Source of the DNA: Pelagimonas phthalicica
GTDB taxonomy: Bacteria > Pseudomonadota > Alphaproteobacteria > Rhodobacterales > Rhodobacteraceae
Length of the DNA: 64,000 nucleotides
Direction of reading: 5' to 3'
NCBI RefSeq assembly: GCF_004364805.1
Contig: NZ_SOAP01000002.1
Location: 1 to 64,000, forward strand
A program made the translations under genes and the position numbers. Shown here in pieces: positions 27,879-35,322 of the stretch; within the stretch, counting starts at the first letter, position 1, and each line of letters begins with the position of its first letter. The notes beneath the pieces were generated by a model that ran no database searches, was not told the origin of the DNA, and was given only the letters and a program-made list of their open reading frames with translations.

Positions 27879-28457
27879 TCAATCCCGGCTTTGGTTGATA
27901 AGGTCAGGGAAACGTTCGGAGATCAGGTCGAGGATTTGACGTGCCTCGGCCTGATCCAGATCCAAGCCAAAGCCGATGGTGTGGACGCCATAATCAAACT
28001 TGAGCACGCCTTGATGGCGGCTGCTCAGAATGCCTTGGATGGATTGTTTGTTTGCGTAGCGCCGCTTGGGTTCGCTATCGAGGCGGAGGTTTTTGACCAT
28101 CCCGGTCTCGCAGTCTACGCGGCGTTTCCATAGGCGGATGCTGCGGGTGACAGTGATGGTTTGGTGGTCGATGGTTATGATCTCGCGACCAATCAAAAGC
28201 CAAAGCAAGGTTGCGCCTGAGGCAAGACCCCCGGCTGTCCAGGCGGCCAACCAGATCAGCATGAACAGGCTGATGCCCAGGCTGCCGGATCCAAAAACCA
28301 TGAGCAGCGCAAACGCCTCTCCGACGACCCAGCCCATCATCCAAAAGGTGAGAAACGCGGCGGTAAACCAGCTGCGTCTGGCGGTGATGGTGATGTTGAG
28401 TTCGCTGTCATTCCCGGTGACGGTGCTGCGTCCGGCGCTGGGGTCCAATTGACTCAT
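27879..28457 (-). CDS. Membrane protein with PH-like domain, unknown function
   Basis: 192 residues. Two adjacent membrane helices (FLTFWMMGWVVGEAFALLMVF and LFMLIWLAAWTAGGLASGATLLWLLI, about residues 35-85) are followed by a cytoplasmic region (REIITIDHQTITVTRSIRLW onward) resembling bacterial PH-like membrane proteins. Role unknown. It lies 50 bases downstream of purF on the same strand but beyond a terminator, so it probably has its own promoter. Confidence 0.65.
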   Translation of the reverse strand: MSQLDPSAGRSTVTGNDSELNITITARRSWFTAAFLTFWMMGWVVGEAFALLMVFGSGSLGISLFMLIWLAAWTAGGLASGATLLWLLIGREIITIDHQTITVTRSIRLWKRRVDCETGMVKNLRLDSEPKRRYANKQSIQGILSSRHQGVLKFDYGVHTIGFGLDLDQAEARQILDLISERFPDLINQSRD

Positions 28458-28473
28458 AAATCACTCGAAAGAA

Positions 28474-28500
28474 AGAAAAAGCCCCGCCAAAGGGCGGGGC
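28474..28500 (-). terminator. Rho-independent terminator after purF
   Basis: On the minus strand GCCCCGCC-CTTT-GGCGGGGC followed by TTTTTCTTTC, directly after the purF stop at 28508. Confidence 0.92.
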
Positions 28501-28507
28501 GATTGGA

Positions 28508-29998
28508 TTACTCGGCGGCCTTCATCTGAAAGCCTTTCTTGATCATATCAGCGGGTTCCACCGGATATTCGCCAGAGAAGCAAGCGTCGCAATATTGCGG
28601 GCAGGATTTGTCGCGACCCTCGGCCTCGCCCACGGCGCGGTACAGCCCGTCCAGCGAGATGAATTTGAGGCTGTCGACGCCCAGATGCTGACACATCTCT
28701 TCCTCGGACATGGTCGCCGCCAGCAGCTTTTCGCGCTGTGGGGTGTCGACGCCGTAGAAGCATGGCCAGGCGGTGGGCGGGGAGGCGATGCGGAAATGCA
28801 CCTCGGCCGCGCCGGCATCCAGGATCATCTCTTTGATCTTGCGCGAGGTCGTGCCGCGTACCACCGAGTCATCGACCAGGATCACCCGCTTGCCCTTGAT
28901 CAGGGCGCGGTTGACGTTGAGCTTGAGGCGCACACCCATGTTGCGGATATGTTCGGTCGGCTCGATAAAGGTCCGGCCCATATATTGGTTGCGGATGATA
29001 CCCATGCCAAAGGGAATGCCGCTTTCATGGGCAAAGCCGATGGCGGCGGGGGTGCCGCTGTCTGGAACGGGGCAGACCAGATCGGCCTCGACCGGGTTTT
29101 CACGCGCCAGTTCCACGCCGATCTGACGGCGGGTTTCATAGACGGATTGGCCGCCGATGATGCTGTCCGGGCGCGAGAAATAGACGTGCTCAAAGATGCA
29201 GAATTTCGAGGGTTGCGGGCGGAACGGGCGGTGGCTTTGAACGCCATCTTCTGCTGTGATAACAACCATTTCGCCCGGCTCGATTTCGCGCACATATTCG
29301 GCACCGATAATGTCGAGCGCGCAGGTTTCAGAGGCCAGGCACCAGCCTTCGCCAATCTTGCCTAGCACCAGCGGGCGCACGCCCAGCGGGTCGCGCACAC
29401 CGATCAGTTTGGTGCGGGTCATGGCGACGACCGAGAACGCGCCTTCGACGCGGCGCAGCGCGTCTTCCATGCGTTCGGGGATATTGCGCTGCAACGAGCG
29501 AGCCATCAGGTGGATGATGCATTCACTGTCGCTTGAGCTTTGAAAGATCGAGCCGCGCTCGACCAACTCGCGGCGCAGGGCGTCGGCATTGGTGATATTG
29601 CCGTTATGGGCAATCGCCGCGCCACCCATTGAAAACTCACCAAAAAACGGCTGTACATCGCGGATTGCAGCCCCTTTGGAGCCCGCCGTGGAATAGCGCA
29701 CATGACCAATGCCGAGCGCGCCGGGCAGGGTTTTCATCAGCGTTTGCGAGGTGAAGTTGTCACGCACATAGCCAAAGCGGCGGGCTGAGTTGAAGCCCTC
29801 GACAGGGTCATAGGTGACGATGCCGCCAGCCTCTTGGCCCCTGTGTTGCAAGGCGTGTAGACCCAGCGCCACAAAATTGGCGGCGTCGGTCACGCCCACA
29901 GCACCAAAGATGCCGCATTCTTCTTTGAGTTTGTCTCCGTCGCTGTTTACAGCGTCGAAATCGAACGGGTGAGCGGGGGGCATATTACCGTCGGGCAA
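28508..29998 (-). CDS. purF: Amidophosphoribosyltransferase
   Basis: First committed enzyme of purine synthesis; makes 5-phosphoribosylamine from PRPP and glutamine. 496 residues in this frame. The N-terminal Ntn glutaminase begins at Cys29 (EECGIFGAVG) after a short propeptide, and the C-terminal PRTase domain has the PRPP loop VILVDDSVVRGTTS. Cysteines of the possible Fe-S type sit near the C-terminus (CPQYCDACF). Two starts compete: TTG at 29998 with GGAG six bases upstream (used) or ATG at 29983 without a clear site. In E. coli purF follows cvpA in one operon; here cvpA is on the same strand but about 4.7 kb away. Confidence 0.96.
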   Translation of the reverse strand: MPDGNMPPAHPFDFDAVNSDGDKLKEECGIFGAVGVTDAANFVALGLHALQHRGQEAGGIVTYDPVEGFNSARRFGYVRDNFTSQTLMKTLPGALGIGHVRYSTAGSKGAAIRDVQPFFGEFSMGGAAIAHNGNITNADALRRELVERGSIFQSSSDSECIIHLMARSLQRNIPERMEDALRRVEGAFSVVAMTRTKLIGVRDPLGVRPLVLGKIGEGWCLASETCALDIIGAEYVREIEPGEMVVITAEDGVQSHRPFRPQPSKFCIFEHVYFSRPDSIIGGQSVYETRRQIGVELARENPVEADLVCPVPDSGTPAAIGFAHESGIPFGMGIIRNQYMGRTFIEPTEHIRNMGVRLKLNVNRALIKGKRVILVDDSVVRGTTSRKIKEMILDAGAAEVHFRIASPPTAWPCFYGVDTPQREKLLAATMSEEEMCQHLGVDSLKFISLDGLYRAVGEAEGRDKSCPQYCDACFSGEYPVEPADMIKKGFQMKAAE

Positions 29999-30527
29999 GG
30001 GCAGCTCCGAATCCTGTCGCGAGTGTTCGGCCCCGTCATAGGCGAGACGGGCAGTGCTGTCACGAAAGGATTACAATTCTTAAGGATAGAAAGTCGGTTT
30101 TGCGCGCGGCAAATTGTATCCTGACCAGATCAGGGCAAAATGCCGGTAAACCCAGCGCACGCCGGGTAACGGCCCGCGCGCTGAATGCGCAACGGGGGTA
30201 TCTGTCCGAAACAGCCCCGATTTAGGAGAGATTGCCCCCCGATATTTTGCCCGGCTTTGGGGCCCCGGATCAAACGGCGCTACCCAATCTGTCCGATTCT
30301 ACCGGAGTTTTGGGGGGATTGCCCCTGTGCTTGGCCAAAAGGGCGAAAAACTGGGGTTAATTATCGTTTGGAAAGGTTAATGCGGGAATTTTCTGATCTG
30401 ACGGCACGTCGCACGGTGATCGCCCAGCTTTCCCGTGACCTGCCCGAACACCGTAGAAACCGTGTTTTTCGGCGTTCGGGCAGCTGCCGGAGCCGCTTTG
30501 GTTCGGCAGCGTTCTAGGGGCCTGACC
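29999..30527. other. 529-bp gene-free region upstream of purF
   Basis: No credible gene: reading frames here lack ribosome sites or family resemblance. It must hold the purF promoter. Two copies of a paired motif, TCTGTCCGA-N20-GATTGCCCC, occur at 30201-30238 and 30288-30325 with identical internal spacing and little similarity between the boxes. A 10-bp inverted repeat CTGCCCGAAC / GTTCGGGCAG lies at 30440-30449 and 30474-30483, and a second stem GCTGCCG / CGGCAGC follows. These could be regulator sites or transcript ends of the small gene at 30528 on the minus strand. Confidence 0.5.
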
Positions 30528-30695
30528 CTAAAGCAGGCGAAACCCTTGGATGAGGCGAAACCTGCGGCGCTCGCCTTGCTTTTTGCCAAACAGCGCAAAG
30601 GCCTGTTCACTGCGCAATTGGCGGGCGCGGGCGGTGTAGAAGCCGATATCGATCGAGCCGTCCTTGAGCTGGCGATGGGGGGCTTTGTTATCCAT
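30528..30695 (-). CDS. Small 55-residue basic protein
   Basis: Short gene with a textbook ribosome site (AAAAGGAGA, seven bases before ATG). Protein begins MDNKAPHRQLKDGSIDIGFY and continues with a basic helix (TARARQLRSEQAFALFGKK, then ERRRFRLIQGFRLL). The pattern of a polar N-terminus, DGSIDIGFY and ARxLRxE resembles small roseobacter proteins of unknown function, from memory. It is divergent from the wHTH-hydrolase gene. The TAG stop lies inside a palindromic element, CTAGGGGCCTGACCCTAAAG at 30514-30533. Confidence 0.6.
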   Translation of the reverse strand: MDNKAPHRQLKDGSIDIGFYTARARQLRSEQAFALFGKKQGERRRFRLIQGFRLL

Positions 30696-30839
30696 GGCAC
30701 TGTCTCCTTTTGGGTGTGAACACAGTGTGGCGGGTTTGAAAATTTCGCGCTTGAAGACAGGCTTTAGAAACTCTTGTGAAACCCTTGTCTTTTCTCAAAA
30801 CCTCTTTCTCTGACCTGAATTTAGGCGTTTAGTGAGCGC

Positions 30840-32006
30840 ATGGAATATCGATTTGCAGACTGCCTTTTGGATGATGATCGCCACCTGTTCACGCGTGGCG
30901 GAGAGGCGCGCCATCTGGAACCGCAGGTGTTTTCCCTGCTGGTTCTGCTGGCGCGCAATTCTGGTCAGGTGGTGAGCAAGGCAGAGATCATTGATCAGGT
31001 CTGGCACGGGCAAATCGTGTCCGAGGCGACGATCAGCGCTCGGATCAGTGCAGCGCGGCAAGCGGTGGGCGATACGGGCAAGGCGCAACAGATCATTCGC
31101 ACCATCCACCGAGTTGGGCTGCAATTGGTGGCCGAGGTCGAGAGGCAGGGCAGGGCGCAAAGTGCGCCGATGCCGCCCGTTCAGGTGCGGCTGCTGCGGT
31201 CCAGCGATGGCACGGGCATTGCCTGGAGCGAGATTGGCGAGGGCGCGCCGCTTTTGCGGGCGGGACATTGGATGACCCATCAGGAGCTGGATCTGGACAA
31301 TCCAATCTGGGGGCCTTGGCTGCAAGGGCTGGGTCGGGGGCGGCGTTTGGTGCGCTATGATCCGCGCGGCACCGGCATGTCGGACCGTGGCTGCACTGAT
31401 TTGTCGCTGGAACTGATGGTGGATGACCTCAAGGCGGTGGCGGATGCGGCCAGTCTGGCGCGGTTTCCGATCTTTGCCGCCTCGCAAAGCGTGTCTGTGG
31501 CCTGCGCCTTTGCCCATCGCTATCCTGAGCGGGTGTCGAAACTGATCCTGTATGGCAGCTTTGTCCAAGGCGCGGTGATCCGCGATGGCGATCAAGGCAA
31601 GGCGCTGACCCAGGCGATTGGCCATTGGATTTCGACCGGTTGGGGCAGCCCGACCGTGGGGGCGCTCAAATCCTTTACCTCGCTTTTTATGCCCGATGCG
31701 ACTGAGGATCAGGTGCAAAGCTTCATGCAAATTCAGGTCGCCTCGGCCTCGCGCGAATGGGCGGTGCGGTTGCGCGATTTTTTCGGGACCGTGGATGTGA
31801 GCCATCTGTTGCCCGAGATTGAAGTGCCGGTTCTGGTGGCCCATGCGGCGAATGATGCGCTGCAACCGTTTTCGCAGGCGCAACTGGCAGCACAGCTTTT
31901 GCCCAATGCCAGCCTGCTGCGGCTGGACAGCATCAACCACATCCTTGTGCCGCAGGAACCGGCCTTTGAGCAGTTCATGACGGCGGTCGATCACTTTTTG
32001 GCGTAA
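30840..32006 (+). CDS. OmpR-type winged helix fused to alpha/beta hydrolase
   Basis: 388 residues with two domains. Residues about 1-100 form a Trans_reg_C winged helix (LEPQVFSLLVLLARNSGQVVS, ISARISAARQAVGD, IRTIHRVGLQLVAEV) without a receiver domain, as in CadC-like regulators. Residues about 120-388 form an alpha/beta hydrolase: oxyanion/cap-like RLVRYDPRGTGMSD, a nucleophile elbow ASQSVSVA in place of GxSxG, an Asp in HAANDAL, and a His in SINHILVPQEPAFEQF. There is no membrane segment between them. It may be a ligand-sensing regulator or a regulator with retained esterase-type activity (inference). Target and ligand unknown. Divergent from the small gene at 30528. Confidence 0.85.
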   Translation: MEYRFADCLLDDDRHLFTRGGEARHLEPQVFSLLVLLARNSGQVVSKAEIIDQVWHGQIVSEATISARISAARQAVGDTGKAQQIIRTIHRVGLQLVAEVERQGRAQSAPMPPVQVRLLRSSDGTGIAWSEIGEGAPLLRAGHWMTHQELDLDNPIWGPWLQGLGRGRRLVRYDPRGTGMSDRGCTDLSLELMVDDLKAVADAASLARFPIFAASQSVSVACAFAHRYPERVSKLILYGSFVQGAVIRDGDQGKALTQAIGHWISTGWGSPTVGALKSFTSLFMPDATEDQVQSFMQIQVASASREWAVRLRDFFGTVDVSHLLPEIEVPVLVAHAANDALQPFSQAQLAAQLLPNASLLRLDSINHILVPQEPAFEQFMTAVDHFLA

Positions 32007-32021
32007 AGCGCGGGCCGGAGG

Positions 32022-32498
32022 TTATTTCTGTGTCGCCTGCAAAAGGCTTGTCAGCGCGCTGCGCAGCTCTTCTTTGGCGTCATCACCGATCACATCCGCG
32101 ATCTCGGTTTCGATCTGGCGGATTTGATCGGCTGCGATGCTGCGCCAGCGGTGCCCTTTTTCGGTGATCGACACCAGCTTGTCGCGTTTGCTGTTGGGAT
32201 CGAGCGTGACCTCGAGCATGCCATGTTTGACCAGACGATCCACGGCTTGTTGCGCGGCTTGGCGGGAAAAGCTCATTTCCTTGTGGATGGCCGACAGTCT
32301 GACACTGCGTCCGCGCAGATTGCCAAAGACGCGCATATCGGCGGGGCGGATATCGACAAATTCGGTTCCTGCCCGCGCAGCATCCATGCGCGTGTTCCAA
32401 TGGGAGATCAGCGACATCATCATGCCTTTGATGTTTTGCCCGAGGAAAGCGTTATCTCTTTTATCAATCACAGTTGACAAATCCACTTCTGCTGCCAA
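32022..32498 (-). CDS. MarR family transcriptional regulator
   Basis: About 158 residues with the MarR winged helix: MRVFGNLRGRSVRLSAIHKE, a recognition helix SRQAAQQAVDRLVKHGMLEV, and a wing with DPNSKRDKLVSITEKG. It is divergent from the multicopper oxidase gene. Two similar 18-bp near-palindromes (32462-32479 and 32501-32518) lie in the shared promoter and over its start, so it probably represses itself and the oxidase. Start uncertain: the longest frame begins with TTG at 32498; a GTG about nine codons in is an alternative. If the alternative is right, the first operator overlaps the true start. Confidence 0.88.
   Translation of the reverse strand: MAAEVDLSTVIDKRDNAFLGQNIKGMMMSLISHWNTRMDAARAGTEFVDIRPADMRVFGNLRGRSVRLSAIHKEMSFSRQAAQQAVDRLVKHGMLEVTLDPNSKRDKLVSITEKGHRWRSIAADQIRQIETEIADVIGDDAKEELRSALTSLLQATQK
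32462..32479. promoter_or_regulatory. Putative MarR operator 1
   Basis: TATCAATCACAGTTGACA, an imperfect inverted repeat related to operator 2 (TATCAA at the left, GTTGA at the right in both). It overlaps the 5' end of the marR-like gene. Confidence 0.55.
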
Positions 32499-32500
32499 TC

Positions 32501-32518
32501 TATCAACCGTAGTTGATA
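32501..32518. promoter_or_regulatory. Putative MarR operator 2
   Basis: TATCAACCGTAGTTGATA: perfect 7-bp arms TATCAAC / GTTGATA with a 4-bp spacer, 16 bases before the oxidase ATG. Geometry fits a MarR dimer site that would block the oxidase promoter. Confidence 0.65.
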
Positions 32519-32534
32519 TTCTTTGGAGGTTTCA

Positions 32535-34001
32535 ATGAACCGCAGAACTTTCCTGAAGTCCACAGGGGCGGGCCTTTTGGTGGCCGGGAGTGGTATGGCC
32601 TGGGCGCAATCGGCACCGCGCCCGCTGCCATTGATCCCTCTGACGGATCTGACGGGTGGGATTGAGGGGCGTATTTCACTGGCGTTGAACAAGGCCAGCC
32701 ATGATTTCGGGACCGGCGCGCAAAGCGAGACCTTTGGCATCAATCACGATTACCTTGGGCCGGTGCTGCGGGTGAAACAGGGGCAAACACTGCCCTTTGA
32801 TGTGGTGAACAACATTGGCGAAACCTCGACCCTGCATTGGCATGGCCTGCATATTCCTGGCGATGTAGATGGCGGCCCGCATCAGGAGATTGCCCATGGG
32901 GCCACCTGGTCACCGGATGTGCCGATTGTTCAGCACGCCTCGATGAACTGGTTTCATTCACATATGCATGGCCGCACGGCGCGGCAAACCTATTCCGGCC
33001 TGGCCGGGGTGTTGCTGGTTGAGGATGATGCCAGCCTGTCGGCGGATTTGCCCAAGACCTATGGGGTCGATGATTTCACCCTGATCCTACAGGACAAGAT
33101 GTTCGATGGCAGCGGAAAGATGACCTATGCGCTGACGGCGGAGGTGTTTGAGGATGGGTTTGAGGGCGACACCCTGACCGTGAACGGGGCCATTGCCCCC
33201 GTTGCGCAGAGCGTGCCCACGGGCCTTGTGCGCCTTCGCATTCTGAATGCCTGCAATGCGCGGTTTCTGGAGCTTTCCATGCAGAGCGGGCCGATCACGG
33301 TCATCGCGTCGGATGGTGGCTTTCTCGCAGCGCCGGTTGAGGCCGCAAGCATTCTGATGTCGCCGGGGGAGCGCTATGAGGTGCTGGTGGATATGAGCAC
33401 TGTCGACAGCAATGAGTTGACTGTGAATATGGATGGTGGCGGGAGCTTTTTCGCTTCGCTGTTTGGGGGGAATGCCGCCACCACGGTGCTGACCCTGACA
33501 CGTCGGGCAGAGGCCGGGTTTGATGGGGCGATGCCGAGGAGATTGGCAAATCTTGCGCCCCCCAAAGCCTCAGAGGCCAGTGTGACGCGCTCTTTCCAGT
33601 TGGAGATGGATGTGGGCGCGGATCTGGCCGCGCTGGCCGCGTCCTGGGACAATTTCTGTGGCGATGCCGGGGCGATGGCGATCAATGGCCAACCGATGAA
33701 GATGGATCGGATCGACGAAGTGGTGCGCAAGGGTAATACCGAGATTTGGCGCGTTTCGGTGGATGACCAACTGCATCCGTTCCACATTCATGGCTGTTCC
33801 TTCCGTATCCTGAGCCAGAACGGTGCTGCGCCGCCCGCCTATGCCGCCGGGTGGAAGGATATGGTGCATGTCGAAGAAGGCTGGTCAGAGGTGCTGGTGC
33901 GCTTTGACTATGAGGCCCCCAAGGATGCGCCCTATATGTATCACTGCCATATTCTGGAGCATGAAGATTGCGGCATGATGGGGCAATTCACCGTCGGCTG
34001 A
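32535..34001 (+). CDS. Multicopper oxidase (CueO/CopA-like)
   Basis: Periplasmic multicopper oxidase of about 488 residues. The N-terminus has a Tat signal (NRRTFLKSTGAGLLVAGSG, cleavage near AWA). All copper motifs are present: HWHG near residue 100, HSHMHG near 144, HPFHIHG near 415, and HCHILEHEDCGMM near the C-terminus with the type 1 Cys and an axial Met. Such enzymes oxidise Cu(I) or phenolics with O2; no Met-rich CueO insert is seen, so the substrate stays open. ATG at 32535 follows TTGGAGG. Divergent MarR regulator and two operators suggest inducible expression. Confidence 0.92.
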   Translation: MNRRTFLKSTGAGLLVAGSGMAWAQSAPRPLPLIPLTDLTGGIEGRISLALNKASHDFGTGAQSETFGINHDYLGPVLRVKQGQTLPFDVVNNIGETSTLHWHGLHIPGDVDGGPHQEIAHGATWSPDVPIVQHASMNWFHSHMHGRTARQTYSGLAGVLLVEDDASLSADLPKTYGVDDFTLILQDKMFDGSGKMTYALTAEVFEDGFEGDTLTVNGAIAPVAQSVPTGLVRLRILNACNARFLELSMQSGPITVIASDGGFLAAPVEAASILMSPGERYEVLVDMSTVDSNELTVNMDGGGSFFASLFGGNAATTVLTLTRRAEAGFDGAMPRRLANLAPPKASEASVTRSFQLEMDVGADLAALAASWDNFCGDAGAMAINGQPMKMDRIDEVVRKGNTEIWRVSVDDQLHPFHIHGCSFRILSQNGAAPPAYAAGWKDMVHVEEGWSEVLVRFDYEAPKDAPYMYHCHILEHEDCGMMGQFTVG

Positions 34002-34008
34002 TGCCTAC

Positions 34009-34088
34009 GCTAAGCCCCTAGGGTTAGGACCCATTAATTCACAATGCTCAGCAAGGAAATTAAGGGGTCCTGACCCTAGGGGCTTGGC
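34009..34088. repeat. 24-bp inverted repeat between convergent genes
   Basis: Left arm 34009-34032 and right arm 34065-34088 are reverse complements in 22 of 24 positions, with a 32-bp AT-rich centre. The right arm contains GGTCCTGACCCTAGGGG, a motif also found at 43622-43635 and, in variant form, at 30514-30533. It covers the stop codon of the minus-strand gene at 34076. It may be a bidirectional terminator or a member of a short dispersed palindrome family. Confidence 0.7.
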
Positions 34089-34711
34089 TGGGAGAGCAAC
34101 AGGTCACTCCCGGTTGTCGTGACCGCAAACCAACCGCCCGCCGCAAGACGCGCGAACGGTAAATAAAGATCGGGTGCAGAGGGCTCGGTGATCAGCGGCC
34201 AAACCAACCAGTTGGCAACCTCATAGCAATTGGCGGCGCGATAGTAGGTTTCGGACAAAAAGTGAAAGGCCTCAGCCGTGCGTGGTGGACATTCCCTCAG
34301 CATATCAAAAAGAGCGTCATCGAGGTCGAATGTTACCGGGTCTGACTGCATGAGAACCGGGCTTTGTGCCGCACAAAAAGAGACGGGGCTGTTTGGGTGT
34401 GGGCAGCTGTAGCCTTGATGCTGCAACTGCGCCAAACCTTGTTGCAAAAGCACCTTTGCCTCATTGGGGGATGTGGGCGATTTCAAACGCTGCCAAGCCT
34501 CTGCGCGCTGGCCGAGAGCCGCGCCGTTGGGAAGTAAAGACAATGCGTTCTTTTGGGCTTCGATTGGCAGGGCCCAGAAATCGAAATGTAGGCGAAAATC
34601 TTCTTTGATCGCTGGGAGCACTGCCGGGCGAGGCGTGGCTACCTGTTCGGGAAATTCGTCCAGAATGTCATGCCAGGCGCTTTGCCACTGCGCCTGTTGG
34701 CGGCTGCTCAT
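34076..34711 (-). CDS. Uncharacterised protein downstream of cvpA
   Basis: 211 residues, soluble, no signal peptide or membrane helix, rich in Gln, Leu and Pro. It has a few cysteines (YSCPHPNSPVSFCAAQ, RECPP, ANCYEVANW). No family recognised. The ATG shares a base with the cvpA stop (TGATG), so it is the last gene of a radA-cvpA operon. Its stop is inside the right arm of the 34009-34088 inverted repeat. Confidence 0.7.
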   Translation of the reverse strand: MSSRQQAQWQSAWHDILDEFPEQVATPRPAVLPAIKEDFRLHFDFWALPIEAQKNALSLLPNGAALGQRAEAWQRLKSPTSPNEAKVLLQQGLAQLQHQGYSCPHPNSPVSFCAAQSPVLMQSDPVTFDLDDALFDMLRECPPRTAEAFHFLSETYYRAANCYEVANWLVWPLITEPSAPDLYLPFARLAAGGWFAVTTTGSDLLLSQPSP

Positions 34712-35277
34712 CAGTTCTGCGCGGGGGCGTCACAATGGCTGAGCAGCGATTGGTATTGCGCTTCGATCCAGCCGACCGCCTGTTCGGGGTCTTGGTCGTC
34801 GATCTTGTCGGTGAACTGAGCAAAGACAGCGGCCGAGCGGCTGTCATCGATCATTGGGATGTCCTGGGCAGTGACGGCGACCTCGTAGACAAAGAAGGTC
34901 ACGGCAACCAGAACAATGCCACGCGCCACACCGAAGAAGAAGCCAAGCGCCTGGTCCAGCCCGCCCAGAACCGAGCGTTGCACCAGCGAGGCAAAGAAGG
35001 GGGTGAACAGCGACATGACCACCAGCGCCACGGTCATCAGCGCGGCAAAGGCCAGGATCAGCGACATCACGCAGTTATCGCCGACAAATTGCCCGATCAT
35101 CGGGATCTCTTTGACCAGCGGTTGCACCTGGCCGACAAACATGAAGGCAAGGATGCCCGCGACGATCCAGCCGCCAATGGCCAGCGCTTCGCGCACCAGG
35201 CCACGGGAATAGGCCAGCAGGGCCGAGAGTACGATGACTGCGGCGACGACGCCGTCTACGATTGTAAAGCCTTCCAT
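34711..35277 (-). CDS. cvpA: CvpA family membrane protein
   Basis: 188-residue inner-membrane protein with four predicted helices. The N-terminal signature is TIVDGVVAAVIVLSALLAYSRGLVREALAIGGWI. E. coli CvpA is needed for colicin V production and affects envelope homeostasis; its mechanism is unknown. It usually neighbours purF, but here radA lies upstream and an unknown gene overlaps downstream. Confidence 0.93.
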   Translation of the reverse strand: MEGFTIVDGVVAAVIVLSALLAYSRGLVREALAIGGWIVAGILAFMFVGQVQPLVKEIPMIGQFVGDNCVMSLILAFAALMTVALVVMSLFTPFFASLVQRSVLGGLDQALGFFFGVARGIVLVAVTFFVYEVAVTAQDIPMIDDSRSAAVFAQFTDKIDDQDPEQAVGWIEAQYQSLLSHCDAPAQN

Positions 35278-35322
35278 GAGCTTGCTCGCCCCTTCCTGTT
35301 CGCGCCCGTTCCGACACTTGGT

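Noticed and set aside
30185-30719. Overlapping frames on both strands upstream of the wHTH-hydrolase gene
   Set aside because: Only the 55-residue minus-strand gene has a good ribosome site; the longer frames have none and look non-coding.
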